Assembly: GCF_003933745.1 (NCBI RefSeq)
Contig: NZ_RSEB01000002.1
Span: 744,001-808,000 of the forward strand
From: Glycomyces terrestris
GTDB taxonomy: Bacteria > Actinomycetota > Actinomycetes > Mycobacteriales > Micromonosporaceae
Direction of reading: 5' to 3'
Length of the DNA: 64,000 nt
In this document: positions 54,741 through 62,980 of the stretch, piece after piece
Layout: the number at the start of each line of letters is the position of its first letter
How positions within the stretch are numbered: the first letter of the stretch is position 1
Program-made: the position numbers and the translations under genes
The notes under the pieces: generated by a model
Told to the model about the DNA's origin: nothing
What the model saw: the letters and a program-made list of their open reading frames with translations, nothing else
The model's database searches: none

Positions 54741-54770
54741 TTGAGCGGAGGGGCCGAATTTTCCTACGGT
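54741..54770 (+). promoter_or_regulatory. Leaderless promoter of the ABC-2 transporter operon
   Basis: TTGAGC (54741-54746) and TACGGT (54765-54770) are 18 bases apart; GGAGAG fills the 6 bases before the ATG at 54777. TTGAGC-N18 also occurs at the first GNAT promoter. Confidence 0.6.
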
Positions 54771-54776
54771 GGAGAG

Positions 54777-55775
54777 ATGCCGATTCTCGAAGCCCGCTCC
54801 CTCACCAAGACCTTCCGCAGGCCCGACAAGGCCTCCGGGTTCAAGGGCGCCGTCAAGCACCTGGTCCAGCGCAAGTACAAGAACTACACCGCGGTCGACG
54901 GCATCGACCTCTCGATCGAACCGGGCGAGTCGGTGGCCTACGTCGGGCCCAACGGCGCGGGCAAGTCCACCACCGTCAAGCTCCTCACCGGCATCCTGCG
55001 CCCCTCCGAGGGCACCGTCCGGGTGATGGGCCGCGACCCGCACACCGAGCGGATCGCCAACGCCCACGACATCGGCGTGCTCTTCGGCCAGCGCACCCAG
55101 CTGTGGTGGGACCTCCCCGTCGAGGAGTCCCTGAAGCTCCTCAAGCACATGTACGGCGTCTCCGACGCCGACTACCAGGCCCGCATCGCCAAGTTCGACG
55201 AGCTGCTCGACCTCGGCGAGTTCATGCCCGCGCTCGCCCGCACCCTGTCCCTGGGCCAGCGGATGCGCGCCGACCTCGCCTGCGCGCTCATCCACGCCCC
55301 CAAGATGGTCTACCTCGACGAGCCCACCATCGGCCTCGACATCTCCGTGAAGGACCGCCTCCGCGCGTTCCTGCGCGAACTCGTCGACGACGGCACCACG
55401 CTCCTGCTCACCAGCCACGACCTCGCCGACATCGAGGAGGTCTGCGAGCGCATCGTCGTCATCGACAAGGGCGCCATCGCCTACGACGGCCCGATCCAGC
55501 AGCTCAAGGCCCACTACATCACCACCAAGGCCGTGCACCTCATCCTCGAGGGCCCCGCCGACGTGCCCGCGCTGGCCGGGAAGTTCCCCGACTACGAGTG
55601 GGCCGCGGGCGAGTCGCCCAGTGAAGTGGTCGTCACGTACGAGTCGAACCGCTTCACCACCGCCGAAGTCCTCGGCGGCCTCACCTCCCAGCTCGCCCCC
55701 CGCGACCTGTCCCTCTCGGAACCGTCCATCGAGGACGTCATCCGCCGCCTCTACGCAGGAGAACTCACCAAGTGA
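54777..55775 (+). CDS. ABC-2 type transporter ATP-binding protein
   Basis: The 332-residue ATPase has Walker A GPNGAGKST (about 57-65), the Q-loop FGQRTQLWWDLP, the variant signature LSLGQRMR in place of LSGGQ, Walker B MVYLDEPTIGLD and the switch histidine in LTSHD. A C-terminal domain of about 95 residues follows. The LSLGQRMR form marks the subgroup that works with DUF990-type permeases. It overlaps the first permease gene by 4 bases (its TGA and the GTG at 55772). It is the only ATPase for four permeases. The substrate is unknown, probably a lipid-linked or hydrophobic compound. Confidence 0.9.
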   Translation: MPILEARSLTKTFRRPDKASGFKGAVKHLVQRKYKNYTAVDGIDLSIEPGESVAYVGPNGAGKSTTVKLLTGILRPSEGTVRVMGRDPHTERIANAHDIGVLFGQRTQLWWDLPVEESLKLLKHMYGVSDADYQARIAKFDELLDLGEFMPALARTLSLGQRMRADLACALIHAPKMVYLDEPTIGLDISVKDRLRAFLRELVDDGTTLLLTSHDLADIEEVCERIVVIDKGAIAYDGPIQQLKAHYITTKAVHLILEGPADVPALAGKFPDYEWAAGESPSEVVVTYESNRFTTAEVLGGLTSQLAPRDLSLSEPSIEDVIRRLYAGELTK

Positions 55776-56569
55776 GCAGTGCCCTTGCGGTCGACCGCGC
55801 GTTCGCGGTGATCGCGTTCAAGCGCCGCCTGGCCTACAAGACCCAGTGGCTGGTGGGCCTGGTCCTCGGCGGCGGCGCCATGCTCGTCTCGATGGCGATG
55901 TGGCGCGAACTCCTCTCCGGCGGCGCGCTCTCGGGCTACGACTGGGACGCCATGCGCGCCTACGTCATCATCGGGTTCATCACCGCGACCATGGTCTTCG
56001 GCGCGGCCGACTGGCAGATCGCCGACCGCATCCTCGACGGCCACGTCGCCGTCGACCTGACCAAGCCGGTGGACTTCCAGCGGGCCCGCGCCGCCGAGTT
56101 CGTCGGCTCGATGTGCTCGACGATCCCCACGGTCGCCGTCGGCGTCGCCGGGGCCTGGCTCCTGTTCGACCCGCCCGGCCCCGCCTCCGCGACGGCCGGG
56201 GTCCTCACCGCCGCGAGCCTCGTCCTGGTGTTCCCGCTCGCCTTCGGCATCACGTACCTGACGGTCCTGGTGTGCTTCTGGACCAAGCGGTACCTCGGCG
56301 TCATGTGGCTGCGCGAGGCCCTCCTCGCGTTCTTCTCAGGAATGATGATCCCCTTGGCGTTCATGCCCTCCTGGCTCCAGGCCGTCGCCTGGGCCCTGCC
56401 GTTCCCGCACTTCACGACCACGCCGTCGGCGATCTACCTCGGGCACGTCGACACCGCCGGCGCCCTCGGGCTCCTCGCGGCCGAGGCCGCCTGGGCCGCG
56501 GGCCTCTGGTTCGGCGCGCGCCTCGTCTTCAACCACGCGGTCAAGAAGGTGACGGTGCACGGTGGCTGA
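55772..56569 (+). CDS. ABC-2 permease A (DUF990-like)
   Basis: The 265-residue permease has six membrane segments. The blocks ADRILDGHVAVDLTKPVDFQ and FFSGMMIPLAFMP are typical of ABC-2 permeases of the DUF990 group. It overlaps the ATPase gene by 4 bases and permease B by 8 bases. Permease A' at 57378 is a clear paralogue, sharing DLTKPVDFQRARA and the ending KKVTVHGG. It should form a heterodimer with permease B. Confidence 0.86.
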   Translation: MSSALAVDRAFAVIAFKRRLAYKTQWLVGLVLGGGAMLVSMAMWRELLSGGALSGYDWDAMRAYVIIGFITATMVFGAADWQIADRILDGHVAVDLTKPVDFQRARAAEFVGSMCSTIPTVAVGVAGAWLLFDPPGPASATAGVLTAASLVLVFPLAFGITYLTVLVCFWTKRYLGVMWLREALLAFFSGMMIPLAFMPSWLQAVAWALPFPHFTTTPSAIYLGHVDTAGALGLLAAEAAWAAGLWFGARLVFNHAVKKVTVHGG

Positions 56570-57374
56570 CCCGACCCGCGCCCTGACGGCGCGCCACGTG
56601 GGCGGCGTCTACGGCCGCTCGCTGCTGGCCCAGATCCGCGCGATCACCGAGTACCCGGCCGACTTCTGGGTCATGGCCTCGGCGGGCGTCATGTGGAACG
56701 TCCTCCAGTTCGCGTTCCTCACCGTCCTGTTCGCCGCCGTCCCCGACGTCGCCGGCTGGCGCTACCACGAGATGCTCATGCTCTCCGGGCTCCTCACCGT
56801 CGCCGCTGGCTCGACCGCGCTGCTGTGCGACGGCATCTGGAGCACCGGCACGTACGTCCTCAAGGGCGAGATCGACTACCGCATCACCCGCCCCGCGCCT
56901 GTCGTCGTGCAGGTCGCGACCTCGCACATCGGCATGCAGGGCTTCGGCGAGACCGCGTTCGGGCTCGTCATGGTCGTCTACGGGTGGATCGGGGCGGGCC
57001 TGGGCCTCGCCGCGGTCCCCGCGGGCCTCCTCGGCGTGGCGTGCGCGGTCGTCATCGAGTGCGCGCTCATCACGATGCTGTGCGCGGTGACCTTCTGGAT
57101 CAAGGGCAACAACTCGATCTTCGCGTTCGTGATGCTCGACCTCCAGCACAACGCGATGACACTGCCGCTCGCGCTGTTCCCGGCCGCCGTGAAGATCGTG
57201 ACCATGTTCGTGCTCCCGGTCGCGTTCGTCAACTTCGTGCCCGTCGCGGTCCTCACCGGCCACCTCGGCCCCTGGTGGCTGATCGGGACGCCCCTGGCCG
57301 CCGTCGCGTCGGTCCTCGCCGCGCTCGGCGTCTACCGCCTCGGCCTGCGCTCCTACGACTCGTCTGGACACTGA
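56562..57374 (+). CDS. ABC-2 permease B
   Basis: The 270-residue permease has six membrane segments and opens with the conserved ITEYPADFWVMASAG. Later blocks are GEIDYRITRPAPVVVQVATS and FPAAVKIVTMFVLPVAF. It is the paralogue of B' at 58156 and differs from A/A' in sequence. The GTG overlaps the stop of A by 8 bases. It belongs to one tightly packed operon. Confidence 0.86.
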   Translation: MADPTRALTARHVGGVYGRSLLAQIRAITEYPADFWVMASAGVMWNVLQFAFLTVLFAAVPDVAGWRYHEMLMLSGLLTVAAGSTALLCDGIWSTGTYVLKGEIDYRITRPAPVVVQVATSHIGMQGFGETAFGLVMVVYGWIGAGLGLAAVPAGLLGVACAVVIECALITMLCAVTFWIKGNNSIFAFVMLDLQHNAMTLPLALFPAAVKIVTMFVLPVAFVNFVPVAVLTGHLGPWWLIGTPLAAVASVLAALGVYRLGLRSYDSSGH

Positions 57375-57377
57375 CAC

Positions 57378-58166
57378 ATGGCAAGCGTCGACCTCGCGCT
57401 CGCGACCATCTCGTTCAAGCGCAAGATCGCCTACAAGACCACCTGGCTGTTCTCCGTCCTCTTCGGAGGATGGTCGCTCCTGGCCGGCCTCGCCGTCTGG
57501 AGCACCCTCATCGGCGACGGCGAGCTGGGCGGCTACGACTGGCAGGCGATGAAGGCGTACCTCATCATCGGCTTCCTCACCTCGACCCTCGCGTGGGCCG
57601 GCTCCGACTGGGAGATGGCCAACCGCATCCTCGACGGCCTGGTCGCGATCGACCTGACCAAGCCGGTCGACTTCCAGCGCGCCCGCGCGGGGGAGTACAT
57701 CGGCGGCATGGTCGCCTCCCTGCCCGCCGCGGCCCTCGGCACCGCCGCCGCGGTCCTCGCCTTCCGACCCGCGGGCCCCGACTCGGCGCTGGCGGCGGTC
57801 CTCACCGCCGTCAGCGTCCTGTTCATCTTCCCGCTCGCGTTCGGCATCAACTACCTGTCGGTCCTGAACTGCTTCGTCACCCAGCGGTACCTGGGCATCC
57901 AGTGGGCCCGCGACACGATGCTCGCGTTCTTCTCGGGCATGATGGTGCCGCTCGCGCTCATGCCGGTGTGGCTCCAAGGGGTCGCCTGGGCGCTCCCGTT
58001 CGTGCACTTCACCACCACGCCCGCCTCGATCTACCTCGGCCGCGTCGACACCGCCGGCGCCCTCGGCCTCCTCGCGGCCCAGGCCGCCTGGTCCGTCGGC
58101 CTGTGGGTCGTCGGGCGCCTCATCTGGTCCCAGCTCGTGAAGAAGGTGACCGTCCATGGCGGCTGA
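57378..58166 (+). CDS. ABC-2 permease A' (paralogue of A)
   Basis: The 262-residue permease repeats the features of A: ANRILDGLVAIDLTKPVDFQ, FFSGMMVPLALMP, VDTAGALGLLAA and the ending KKVTVHGG. It starts 3 bases after permease B, with no ribosome binding site of its own apart from bases within B, so it depends on upstream translation. It overlaps B' by 11 bases. It clearly arose by duplication of the A-B pair. Confidence 0.86.
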   Translation: MASVDLALATISFKRKIAYKTTWLFSVLFGGWSLLAGLAVWSTLIGDGELGGYDWQAMKAYLIIGFLTSTLAWAGSDWEMANRILDGLVAIDLTKPVDFQRARAGEYIGGMVASLPAAALGTAAAVLAFRPAGPDSALAAVLTAVSVLFIFPLAFGINYLSVLNCFVTQRYLGIQWARDTMLAFFSGMMVPLALMPVWLQGVAWALPFVHFTTTPASIYLGRVDTAGALGLLAAQAAWSVGLWVVGRLIWSQLVKKVTVHGG

Positions 58167-58962
58167 CGCCTCCGGCCCCCGGCACGCGTTCGGGGTCTAC
58201 CGCCGCTCGATCGGCGCCTACATCCGCTCCATCACCGAGTACCCGGCCGACTTCTGGGTCATGGCCGTGTCCGGCACGTTCTGGCAGATCATGCTGTTCG
58301 CGTTCCTCGGCATCCTGTTCGGCAACGTCAGCTCCGTCGACGGCTGGTCCTACCACGAGATGCTCGTACTCGCCGGCTTCCTCGCCACCGGCTGGTCGCT
58401 GACCGCCCTGGTCTGGGACGGCATCTGGGAGATCGGCAAGATGATCGTCCAGGGCGACCTCGACTACCGCATCACCCGGCCCGCGCCCGTCATCGTTCAG
58501 ATCGGCGCCAACCACGTCGGCATGCAGGTCTTCGGCGAGGCCACCCTCGGCCTCGTCATGATCGGCATCGGCTGGCACGGCGCCGGCCTCTCCCTCTCGG
58601 CCGTCCCGCTCGGGGTGTTCCTCCTGCTGTGCGCCATCGTCATCCAGTGCGCCCTGCTCACCCTCGGCAACGCCGCGAACTTCTGGATGAAGGGCCGCAC
58701 CCCCGTCGTCGCGTTCATGCTCACCGAACTCCAGAACGAGGGCATGCGGTTCCCGCTGACGATCTTCCCGGCCGCGGTCCGCCTGATCCTCACCTTCGGC
58801 CTCCCGTTCGCCTTCGCGAGTTTCGTCCCGGCCCAGATCCTCACCGGCCGCCTCGACCCCTGGTGGATCGCGGCCCCGCCCGTCGCGGCGATCGCCTCGG
58901 CCGCCGTCGCCGTCTGGGTCTTCCGCCTCGGCCTGCGCGCCTACGACTCGGCGGGCCACTAG
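58156..58962 (+). CDS. ABC-2 permease B' (paralogue of B)
   Basis: The 268-residue permease carries SITEYPADFWVMAVSG, GDLDYRITRPAPVIVQIGAN and FPAAVRLILTFGLPFAF. It matches B over its whole length and ends in YDSAGH, where B ends in YDSSGH. The A'-B' pair could form a second transporter sharing the single ATPase. A truncated third B-like start follows after 3 bases. Confidence 0.86.
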   Translation: MAADASGPRHAFGVYRRSIGAYIRSITEYPADFWVMAVSGTFWQIMLFAFLGILFGNVSSVDGWSYHEMLVLAGFLATGWSLTALVWDGIWEIGKMIVQGDLDYRITRPAPVIVQIGANHVGMQVFGEATLGLVMIGIGWHGAGLSLSAVPLGVFLLLCAIVIQCALLTLGNAANFWMKGRTPVVAFMLTELQNEGMRFPLTIFPAAVRLILTFGLPFAFASFVPAQILTGRLDPWWIAAPPVAAIASAAVAVWVFRLGLRAYDSAGH

Positions 58963-58965
58963 CCC

Positions 58966-59064
58966 GTGGCGAACCGGATCGGGCCCCGCCGCGCCCTCGC
59001 ACTCCACGCGAGGGCGCTGGCGGCCCAGTTCAGGGCCATCCCCGAATACCCGGGGGACTCGGTT
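58966..59064 (+). pseudogene. Truncated N-terminus of a third B-type permease
   Basis: A GTG 3 bases after the B' stop opens a frame that reads like the first 30 residues of B and B': ALHARALAAQFRAIPEYPGD against the ITEYPAD of the full copies. After EYPGDS the similarity ends and the DNA passes into the toxin-antitoxin promoter. The frame continues without a stop into the antitoxin, so a fused readthrough product is formally possible. It is probably the scar of a deletion or of the toxin-antitoxin insertion. Confidence 0.6.
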
Positions 59065-59088
59065 CGAGCTCGACCTCAGTCCGCCTTT

Positions 59089-59107
59089 AGCATGCGGATC
59101 GCATGCT
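59089..59107. promoter_or_regulatory. Operator of the toxin-antitoxin operon
   Basis: AGCATGCG-GAT-CGCATGCT is a perfect 8-bp inverted repeat with a 3-base centre. It abuts the TATTCT -10 and ends 11 bases before the antitoxin ATG, the usual place for autorepression by a VapBC complex. Confidence 0.72.
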
Positions 59108-59112
59108 ATTCT
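59107..59112 (+). promoter_or_regulatory. -10 element of the antitoxin gene (leaderless)
   Basis: TATTCT is followed by GGAGGC and the ATG at 59119. The GGAGG is too near the ATG to serve as a normal ribosome binding site, so a leaderless start fits better. Confidence 0.55.
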
Positions 59113-59118
59113 GGAGGC

Positions 59119-59379
59119 ATGGTGTTCATTCAGGTGCGGAACGTGGAGGAGGACCTCCGCGAGGCGGCCAAGCTCCGCGCGACGGAGCTGGGCCTGGACC
59201 TGTCCACGTACGTCAAGAGCCTCATCAAGCGGGACCTCGCCCGGCCGAGCATGTCGGCCTGGCTGAACGAGGTCGCCGCCGACCCGGTCGGCCACCCGTT
59301 CGACGCCGCCGAAGCTGTGCGTGAGGCGCGCGAAGACCGCGACGGCCAGAACCGGCGGAACCTCGGGTTCGCCGAGTGA
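59119..59379 (+). CDS. VapB/FitA-like antitoxin
   Basis: The 86-residue protein begins MVFIQVRNVEEDLREAAKLR and goes on with ATELGLDLSTYVKSLIKRDL, a ribbon-helix-helix fold of the type that binds the palindrome upstream. The C-terminal 40 residues are charged (AVREAREDRDGQNRR) and should wrap the toxin. Its TGA overlaps the toxin GTG by 4 bases, the classic toxin-antitoxin layout. The ATG at 59119 is chosen over ATG 59094, which lies inside the operator. Confidence 0.85.
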   Translation: MVFIQVRNVEEDLREAAKLRATELGLDLSTYVKSLIKRDLARPSMSAWLNEVAADPVGHPFDAAEAVREAREDRDGQNRRNLGFAE

Positions 59380-59786
59380 TCGTCCTCGACGCCAGCGTCG
59401 TCCTCGCGCTGCTGACGGGCCATACGTCCGTGCAGACGATCTCCGCGCTGCTGCACGAGGACTCCGATGCGGTCGCGCCCGCGCACCTGGACGTCGAAGT
59501 CATGTCCGCGCTTCGCGGCCGCATGCTCGGCCGGCACCTGACCGCGGCCGATGTGTGCACCGCCGCCGCTCGCCTCGGAGCGATGCCGGTGCGCCGCATC
59601 CCGTTCGCCGACCCGAAACTGCTCCTCGAGACGGTGCGCTGGTTCGACAACCTCACCGCGTACGACGCCTGCTACGCCGCATTGGCGCTCGAGTTCGGCG
59701 CCACCCTCCTCACCGGTGACAAGGGCCTGGCGGACACCGCTGCCCGCGCCAAGATCGCCTGCCGGCACATCGACTGCTCCGCCTGA
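59376..59786 (+). CDS. VapC-like PIN-domain toxin
   Basis: The 136-residue PIN-domain protein has the four acidic positions for metal binding: Asp5 in VLDASVV, Glu41 in DVEVMSALR, Asp98 in TAYDACYAA and Asp116 in LTGDKGLA. All look intact, so it should be an active RNase, in VapC typically cutting tRNA or rRNA. The GTG overlaps the antitoxin stop (GTGA). The target RNA is unknown. Confidence 0.88.
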   Translation: MIVLDASVVLALLTGHTSVQTISALLHEDSDAVAPAHLDVEVMSALRGRMLGRHLTAADVCTAAARLGAMPVRRIPFADPKLLLETVRWFDNLTAYDACYAALALEFGATLLTGDKGLADTAARAKIACRHIDCSA

Positions 59787-59836
59787 CCGCCGCGACCCGT
59801 CCGGGCGGATCCGACCGGACGGCCGCGAAAAAAGAC

Positions 59837-59866
59837 TTGCGTCCCCCCGCGCAGGTTCGCTACAGT
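59837..59866 (+). promoter_or_regulatory. Promoter of the leader peptide / RIO kinase unit
   Basis: TTGCGT (59837-59842) and TACAGT (59861-59866) are 18 bases apart. Transcription would start near 59873, about 50 bases before the small ORF at 59924. Confidence 0.55.
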
Positions 59867-59923
59867 TGCGTCCGTTGCCCGGAGGCCGTGCCCCGGGACT
59901 CGTGACGAATGGAGGTGTTTCTG

Positions 59924-59986
59924 ATGGCTGTCGTCTTCCACGCCCATGCCTTGAATCTCAGTTCACCTCCCGCGCGCACGCTCTGA
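59924..59986 (+). CDS. Possible 20-residue leader peptide before the RIO kinase gene
   Basis: The peptide MAVVFHAHALNLSSPPARTL has a consensus GGAGG 8 bases before its ATG, better than that of the kinase itself. It ends 46 bases before the TTG of the kinase. A short CGCGG/CCGCG inverted repeat lies just after its stop. It may control the kinase by attenuation or coupling; no run of one amino acid is present to suggest the signal. Confidence 0.5.
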   Translation: MAVVFHAHALNLSSPPARTL

Positions 59987-60032
59987 CGCATTCGCGGTGC
60001 CGCGGGGACTACTCCACAGGAGACCCGCCACC

Positions 60033-60965
60033 TTGGCACGCAAAACCGAGTCCACTGATTCGTTCCAGTCCATCCGCCGCGGTCGCAAGCAGTCCAAGCA
60101 GAGCCAGGTGTTCTCGCAAGAGGACCACGAGCGCTTCGAGGCCATGCGCACCGTCTTCGACGAGATCCCCAACGACGACCGCCCGCCGGCGGGCGACCGC
60201 TGGTCGATCTGGTGGGACTCCGAGCCGCTCCAGCGCGGACCCGAGCCCCACCCCGACTGGGTCATCACCGACCACGGCGCCGTCGACTACGAGCTCGGCG
60301 TCCTCAAGACCGGCAAGGAAGCCGACGTGTTCCTCGTCGAACGCGTCGTCCCCGGCACCGACCGGGCCGTGATCCTCGCCTCCAAGCGCTACCGCAGCGC
60401 CGAGCACACCCAGTTCAACCGGGCCGGCGACTACACCGTCGGGCGCGCCGCCAAGCGCTCCCGCGACAACCGCGCCATGGCCAAGCGCACCACCTTCGGC
60501 CTCGAGCAGGCCGCCGGGCGCTGGGCCGCCGCCGAGTTCGACGCGCTCAAGCGCCTGTACGCGGTCGGCGTCCCCGTGCCCTACCCCGTCCAGGTCCACG
60601 GCACCGAGGTCCTCATGGAGTTCATCGGCCACGGGCGCACCGCCGCGCCCCGCCTAGCCGAGACCCGTCCGGACGAGTCCGAGCTCGACAGCCTCTGGGA
60701 GCAGGCCGCCGAGGCCCTGCGCCGCATGACCGAGCTGGGCTTCGCCCACGGCGACCTCTCGCCGTACAACACGGTGGTGCACGAGGGCCGCCTCGTCGTC
60801 CTCGACCTCCCGCAGGTCGTAGACATCTACGCGAACCCCCTGGGATTGACGTTCCTTACCAGGGACGTCGAGAACCTCGGCTCCTGGTTCTCGGCCCGCG
60901 GCGTCGACCGCGAGCTCGTCGACGACCTCCACGCGGAGGTCCTGGCGCTGGCGGCCAGGCCGTAG
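60033..60965 (+). CDS. RIO1-type atypical serine kinase
   Basis: The 310-residue protein has the RIO core without the usual activation segment: ATP-binding GVLKTGKEADVFLVE (about 90-104), catalytic HGDLSPYNTVV (about 239-249) and metal-binding LDLPQVVD (about 257-264). An N-terminal extension of about 85 residues is charged. In archaea and eukaryotes RIO1 acts in small ribosomal subunit maturation; bacterial members are little studied. TTG 60033 has CAGGAG 10 bases before it. The leader peptide upstream is the only sign of regulation. Confidence 0.88.
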   Translation: MARKTESTDSFQSIRRGRKQSKQSQVFSQEDHERFEAMRTVFDEIPNDDRPPAGDRWSIWWDSEPLQRGPEPHPDWVITDHGAVDYELGVLKTGKEADVFLVERVVPGTDRAVILASKRYRSAEHTQFNRAGDYTVGRAAKRSRDNRAMAKRTTFGLEQAAGRWAAAEFDALKRLYAVGVPVPYPVQVHGTEVLMEFIGHGRTAAPRLAETRPDESELDSLWEQAAEALRRMTELGFAHGDLSPYNTVVHEGRLVVLDLPQVVDIYANPLGLTFLTRDVENLGSWFSARGVDRELVDDLHAEVLALAARP

Positions 60966-60973
60966 CGGCGAGG

Positions 60974-60996
60974 GTGTCGGGGGCGGGATATAGCCT
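60974..60996 (+). promoter_or_regulatory. PafBC-like promoter of uvrC
   Basis: GTGTCGGGG (60974-60982), 8 bases, then TAGCCT (60991-60996) fits TTGTCRGTG-N8-TAnnnT with two mismatches in the first block and exact spacing. The uvrC GTG follows after 6 bases, so the mRNA is probably leaderless. The same first block but for one base, and the same spacing, occur at recA. Confidence 0.6.
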
Positions 60997-61002
60997 TGTG
61001 TT

Positions 61003-62886
61003 GTGGCAGTTGACTACCGTCCCGCTCCCGGCACCATCCCCACCGAGCCGGGCGTCTACCGGTTCCGGGACCGCGACCGGCGCGTCATCTACGTCGGCAA
61101 GGCGAAGAACCTGCGGAACCGGCTGAACTCGTACTTCGCGGACGAGACCCGGCTCCACGAGCGCACCCGCCGCATGGTCAACACCGCGCGCAGCGTGGAG
61201 TGGACCGTGGTCGCCACCGAGGTCGAGGCCCTCCAGCTCGAGTGGACCTGGATCAAGGAGTACGACCCGCGCTTCAACGTCATGTTCAAGGACGACAAGT
61301 CCTACCCGTGGCTCGCGGTCACCGTGGGGGAGGAGTTCCCCCGCGCCCAGGTCATGCGCGGCGCCCGCCGCAAGGGCGTCCGCTACTTCGGGCCCTTCGG
61401 CTCGGCCTGGGCCATCCGCCAGACCCTCGACCTGCTCACCCGCGTCTTCCCGATCCGCACCTGCTCCGACACGGAGTTCAAGCGCTGCAACCGGATCAAC
61501 CGCCCCAACCTCCTGGCCGACATCGGCAAGTGCTCGGCGCCGTGCGTCGGGCGCATCTCCGCCGAGGACTACCGCGAGCTCGTGAACGGCTTCTGCGCCT
61601 TCATGGCCGGCGAGACCGCCCCGGTGCGCCGCCGCCTCCTCGCCGAGATGCAGGAGGCGTCCGAAGCCCTCGAGTTCGAGCGGGCCGCGCGCCTGCGCGA
61701 CGACCTCGCCGCCCTCGACAAGGTCCTCGAACAGCAGGTCGTGGTCCTCGCCGAGGACGTCGACTGCGACGTCATGGCCGTCGCGGACGACGAGCTCGAA
61801 GCGGCCGTCCAGGTCTTCCACGTCCGCAAGGGCCGCATCCGCGGCCAGCGCGGCTGGGTCGTCGACAAGGCCGAGCCGGTCGACCTCGCCGGCCTCGTCG
61901 AGCAGTTCTGCCTCCAGTTCTACGGCGAGCAGAACGAGGTCGTGCCCAAGGAGGTCCTGGTCCCGGCCCTGCCCGCCGACCACGCCGCCCTCGCCGAGCT
62001 CCTGTCGGAGCGCCGCGGCGCCAAGGTCGACCTGCGCGTGCCCCGCCGCGGCGACAAGCGCGCGCTGGCCGAGACCGTCGAGAAGAACGCCCTGGAGAAC
62101 CTCCAGCGCCACAAGCTCAAGCGCGCCGGCGACCTCACCTCCCGCTCCAAGGCCCTCGAAGAGCTCGCCGACGCCCTCGACCTGCCCGAGGCCCCGCTGC
62201 GGATCGAGTGCTACGACGTCTCGCAGTCCCAGGGCGAGGACGTGGTCGCCTCGATGGTCGTGTTCGAGGACGGCCTGCCGCGCAAGAGCGAGTACCGGCG
62301 CTTCGTCATCAAGGGCGAGCGCAAGGACGACCTCGCCTCGCTCCAGGAGACGCTGCGCCGCCGCCTCGCCAGGCTCGCCGACCAGCCCGCCGGCTCGCCG
62401 GTCGAAGAGGGGGAGGAGCCGAAGCGCGGCTTCCACTACCCGCCGCAGCTCCTGGTCGTCGACGGCGGCCAGCCGCAGGTCGCGGCCGCCGAGCAGGTCT
62501 TCGCCGAGCTCGGGATCGACACGATCAACCTCGCCGGGCTCGCCAAGCGCCTCGAGGAGATCTGGCTCCCGGGCGAGGAGTTCCCGGTGATCCTCTCGCG
62601 CACCTCCGAGGCCCTGTACCTCATGCAGCGCGTCCGCGACGAGGCCCACCGCTTCGCGATCTCCTTGCACCGCAGCCGCAGGCGCAAGAAGATGACCGCC
62701 TCCGCCCTCGATGGCGTCCCGGGCCTGGGGGAGTCGAAGAAGAAGGCGCTGCTGAAGGAGTTCGGGTCGGTGAAGCGCCTCCGCGAGGCCGAACTGTCCG
62801 ATTTGGAGGCCGTGCCCGGGATCGGCCCGAAACTGGCGGAGGCCTTGCAGACACATCTGCGTAATCCGGATGACAACGGCGCTTGA
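61003..62886 (+). CDS. uvrC: Excinuclease ABC subunit C
   Basis: The 627-residue endonuclease cuts on both sides of UvrB-marked lesions in nucleotide excision repair. An N-terminal GIY-YIG nuclease ([20 protein letters not shown]) is followed by a cysteine cluster (C-x3-C around KCSAPC), a UVR domain ([14 protein letters not shown]), and the RNase H-like nuclease with IECYDVSQ and VVDGG. Two helix-hairpin-helix motifs ([12 protein letters not shown] and [11 protein letters not shown]) end the protein. GTG 61003 has no ribosome binding site. The length is normal. Confidence 0.98.
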   Translation: MAVDYRPAPGTIPTEPGVYRFRDRDRRVIYVGKAKNLRNRLNSYFADETRLHERTRRMVNTARSVEWTVVATEVEALQLEWTWIKEYDPRFNVMFKDDKSYPWLAVTVGEEFPRAQVMRGARRKGVRYFGPFGSAWAIRQTLDLLTRVFPIRTCSDTEFKRCNRINRPNLLADIGKCSAPCVGRISAEDYRELVNGFCAFMAGETAPVRRRLLAEMQEASEALEFERAARLRDDLAALDKVLEQQVVVLAEDVDCDVMAVADDELEAAVQVFHVRKGRIRGQRGWVVDKAEPVDLAGLVEQFCLQFYGEQNEVVPKEVLVPALPADHAALAELLSERRGAKVDLRVPRRGDKRALAETVEKNALENLQRHKLKRAGDLTSRSKALEELADALDLPEAPLRIECYDVSQSQGEDVVASMVVFEDGLPRKSEYRRFVIKGERKDDLASLQETLRRRLARLADQPAGSPVEEGEEPKRGFHYPPQLLVVDGGQPQVAAAEQVFAELGIDTINLAGLAKRLEEIWLPGEEFPVILSRTSEALYLMQRVRDEAHRFAISLHRSRRRKKMTASALDGVPGLGESKKKALLKEFGSVKRLREAELSDLEAVPGIGPKLAEALQTHLRNPDDNGA

Positions 62887-62968
62887 GACTGCTCTGGTAG
62901 CTATACGATGGTCGATTCGGCGAACGGGCCGGGGCCGTGTCACCACGGCGGTTGGAAACGAACTCGGG

Positions 62969-62974
62969 GATACT
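62969..62974 (+). promoter_or_regulatory. -10 element of rapZ (leaderless)
   Basis: GATACT is 6 bases before the ATG at 62981, with no ribosome binding site. A TATACG hexamer further upstream (near 62903) could be a second promoter. Confidence 0.5.
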
Positions 62975-62980
62975 TGACTT

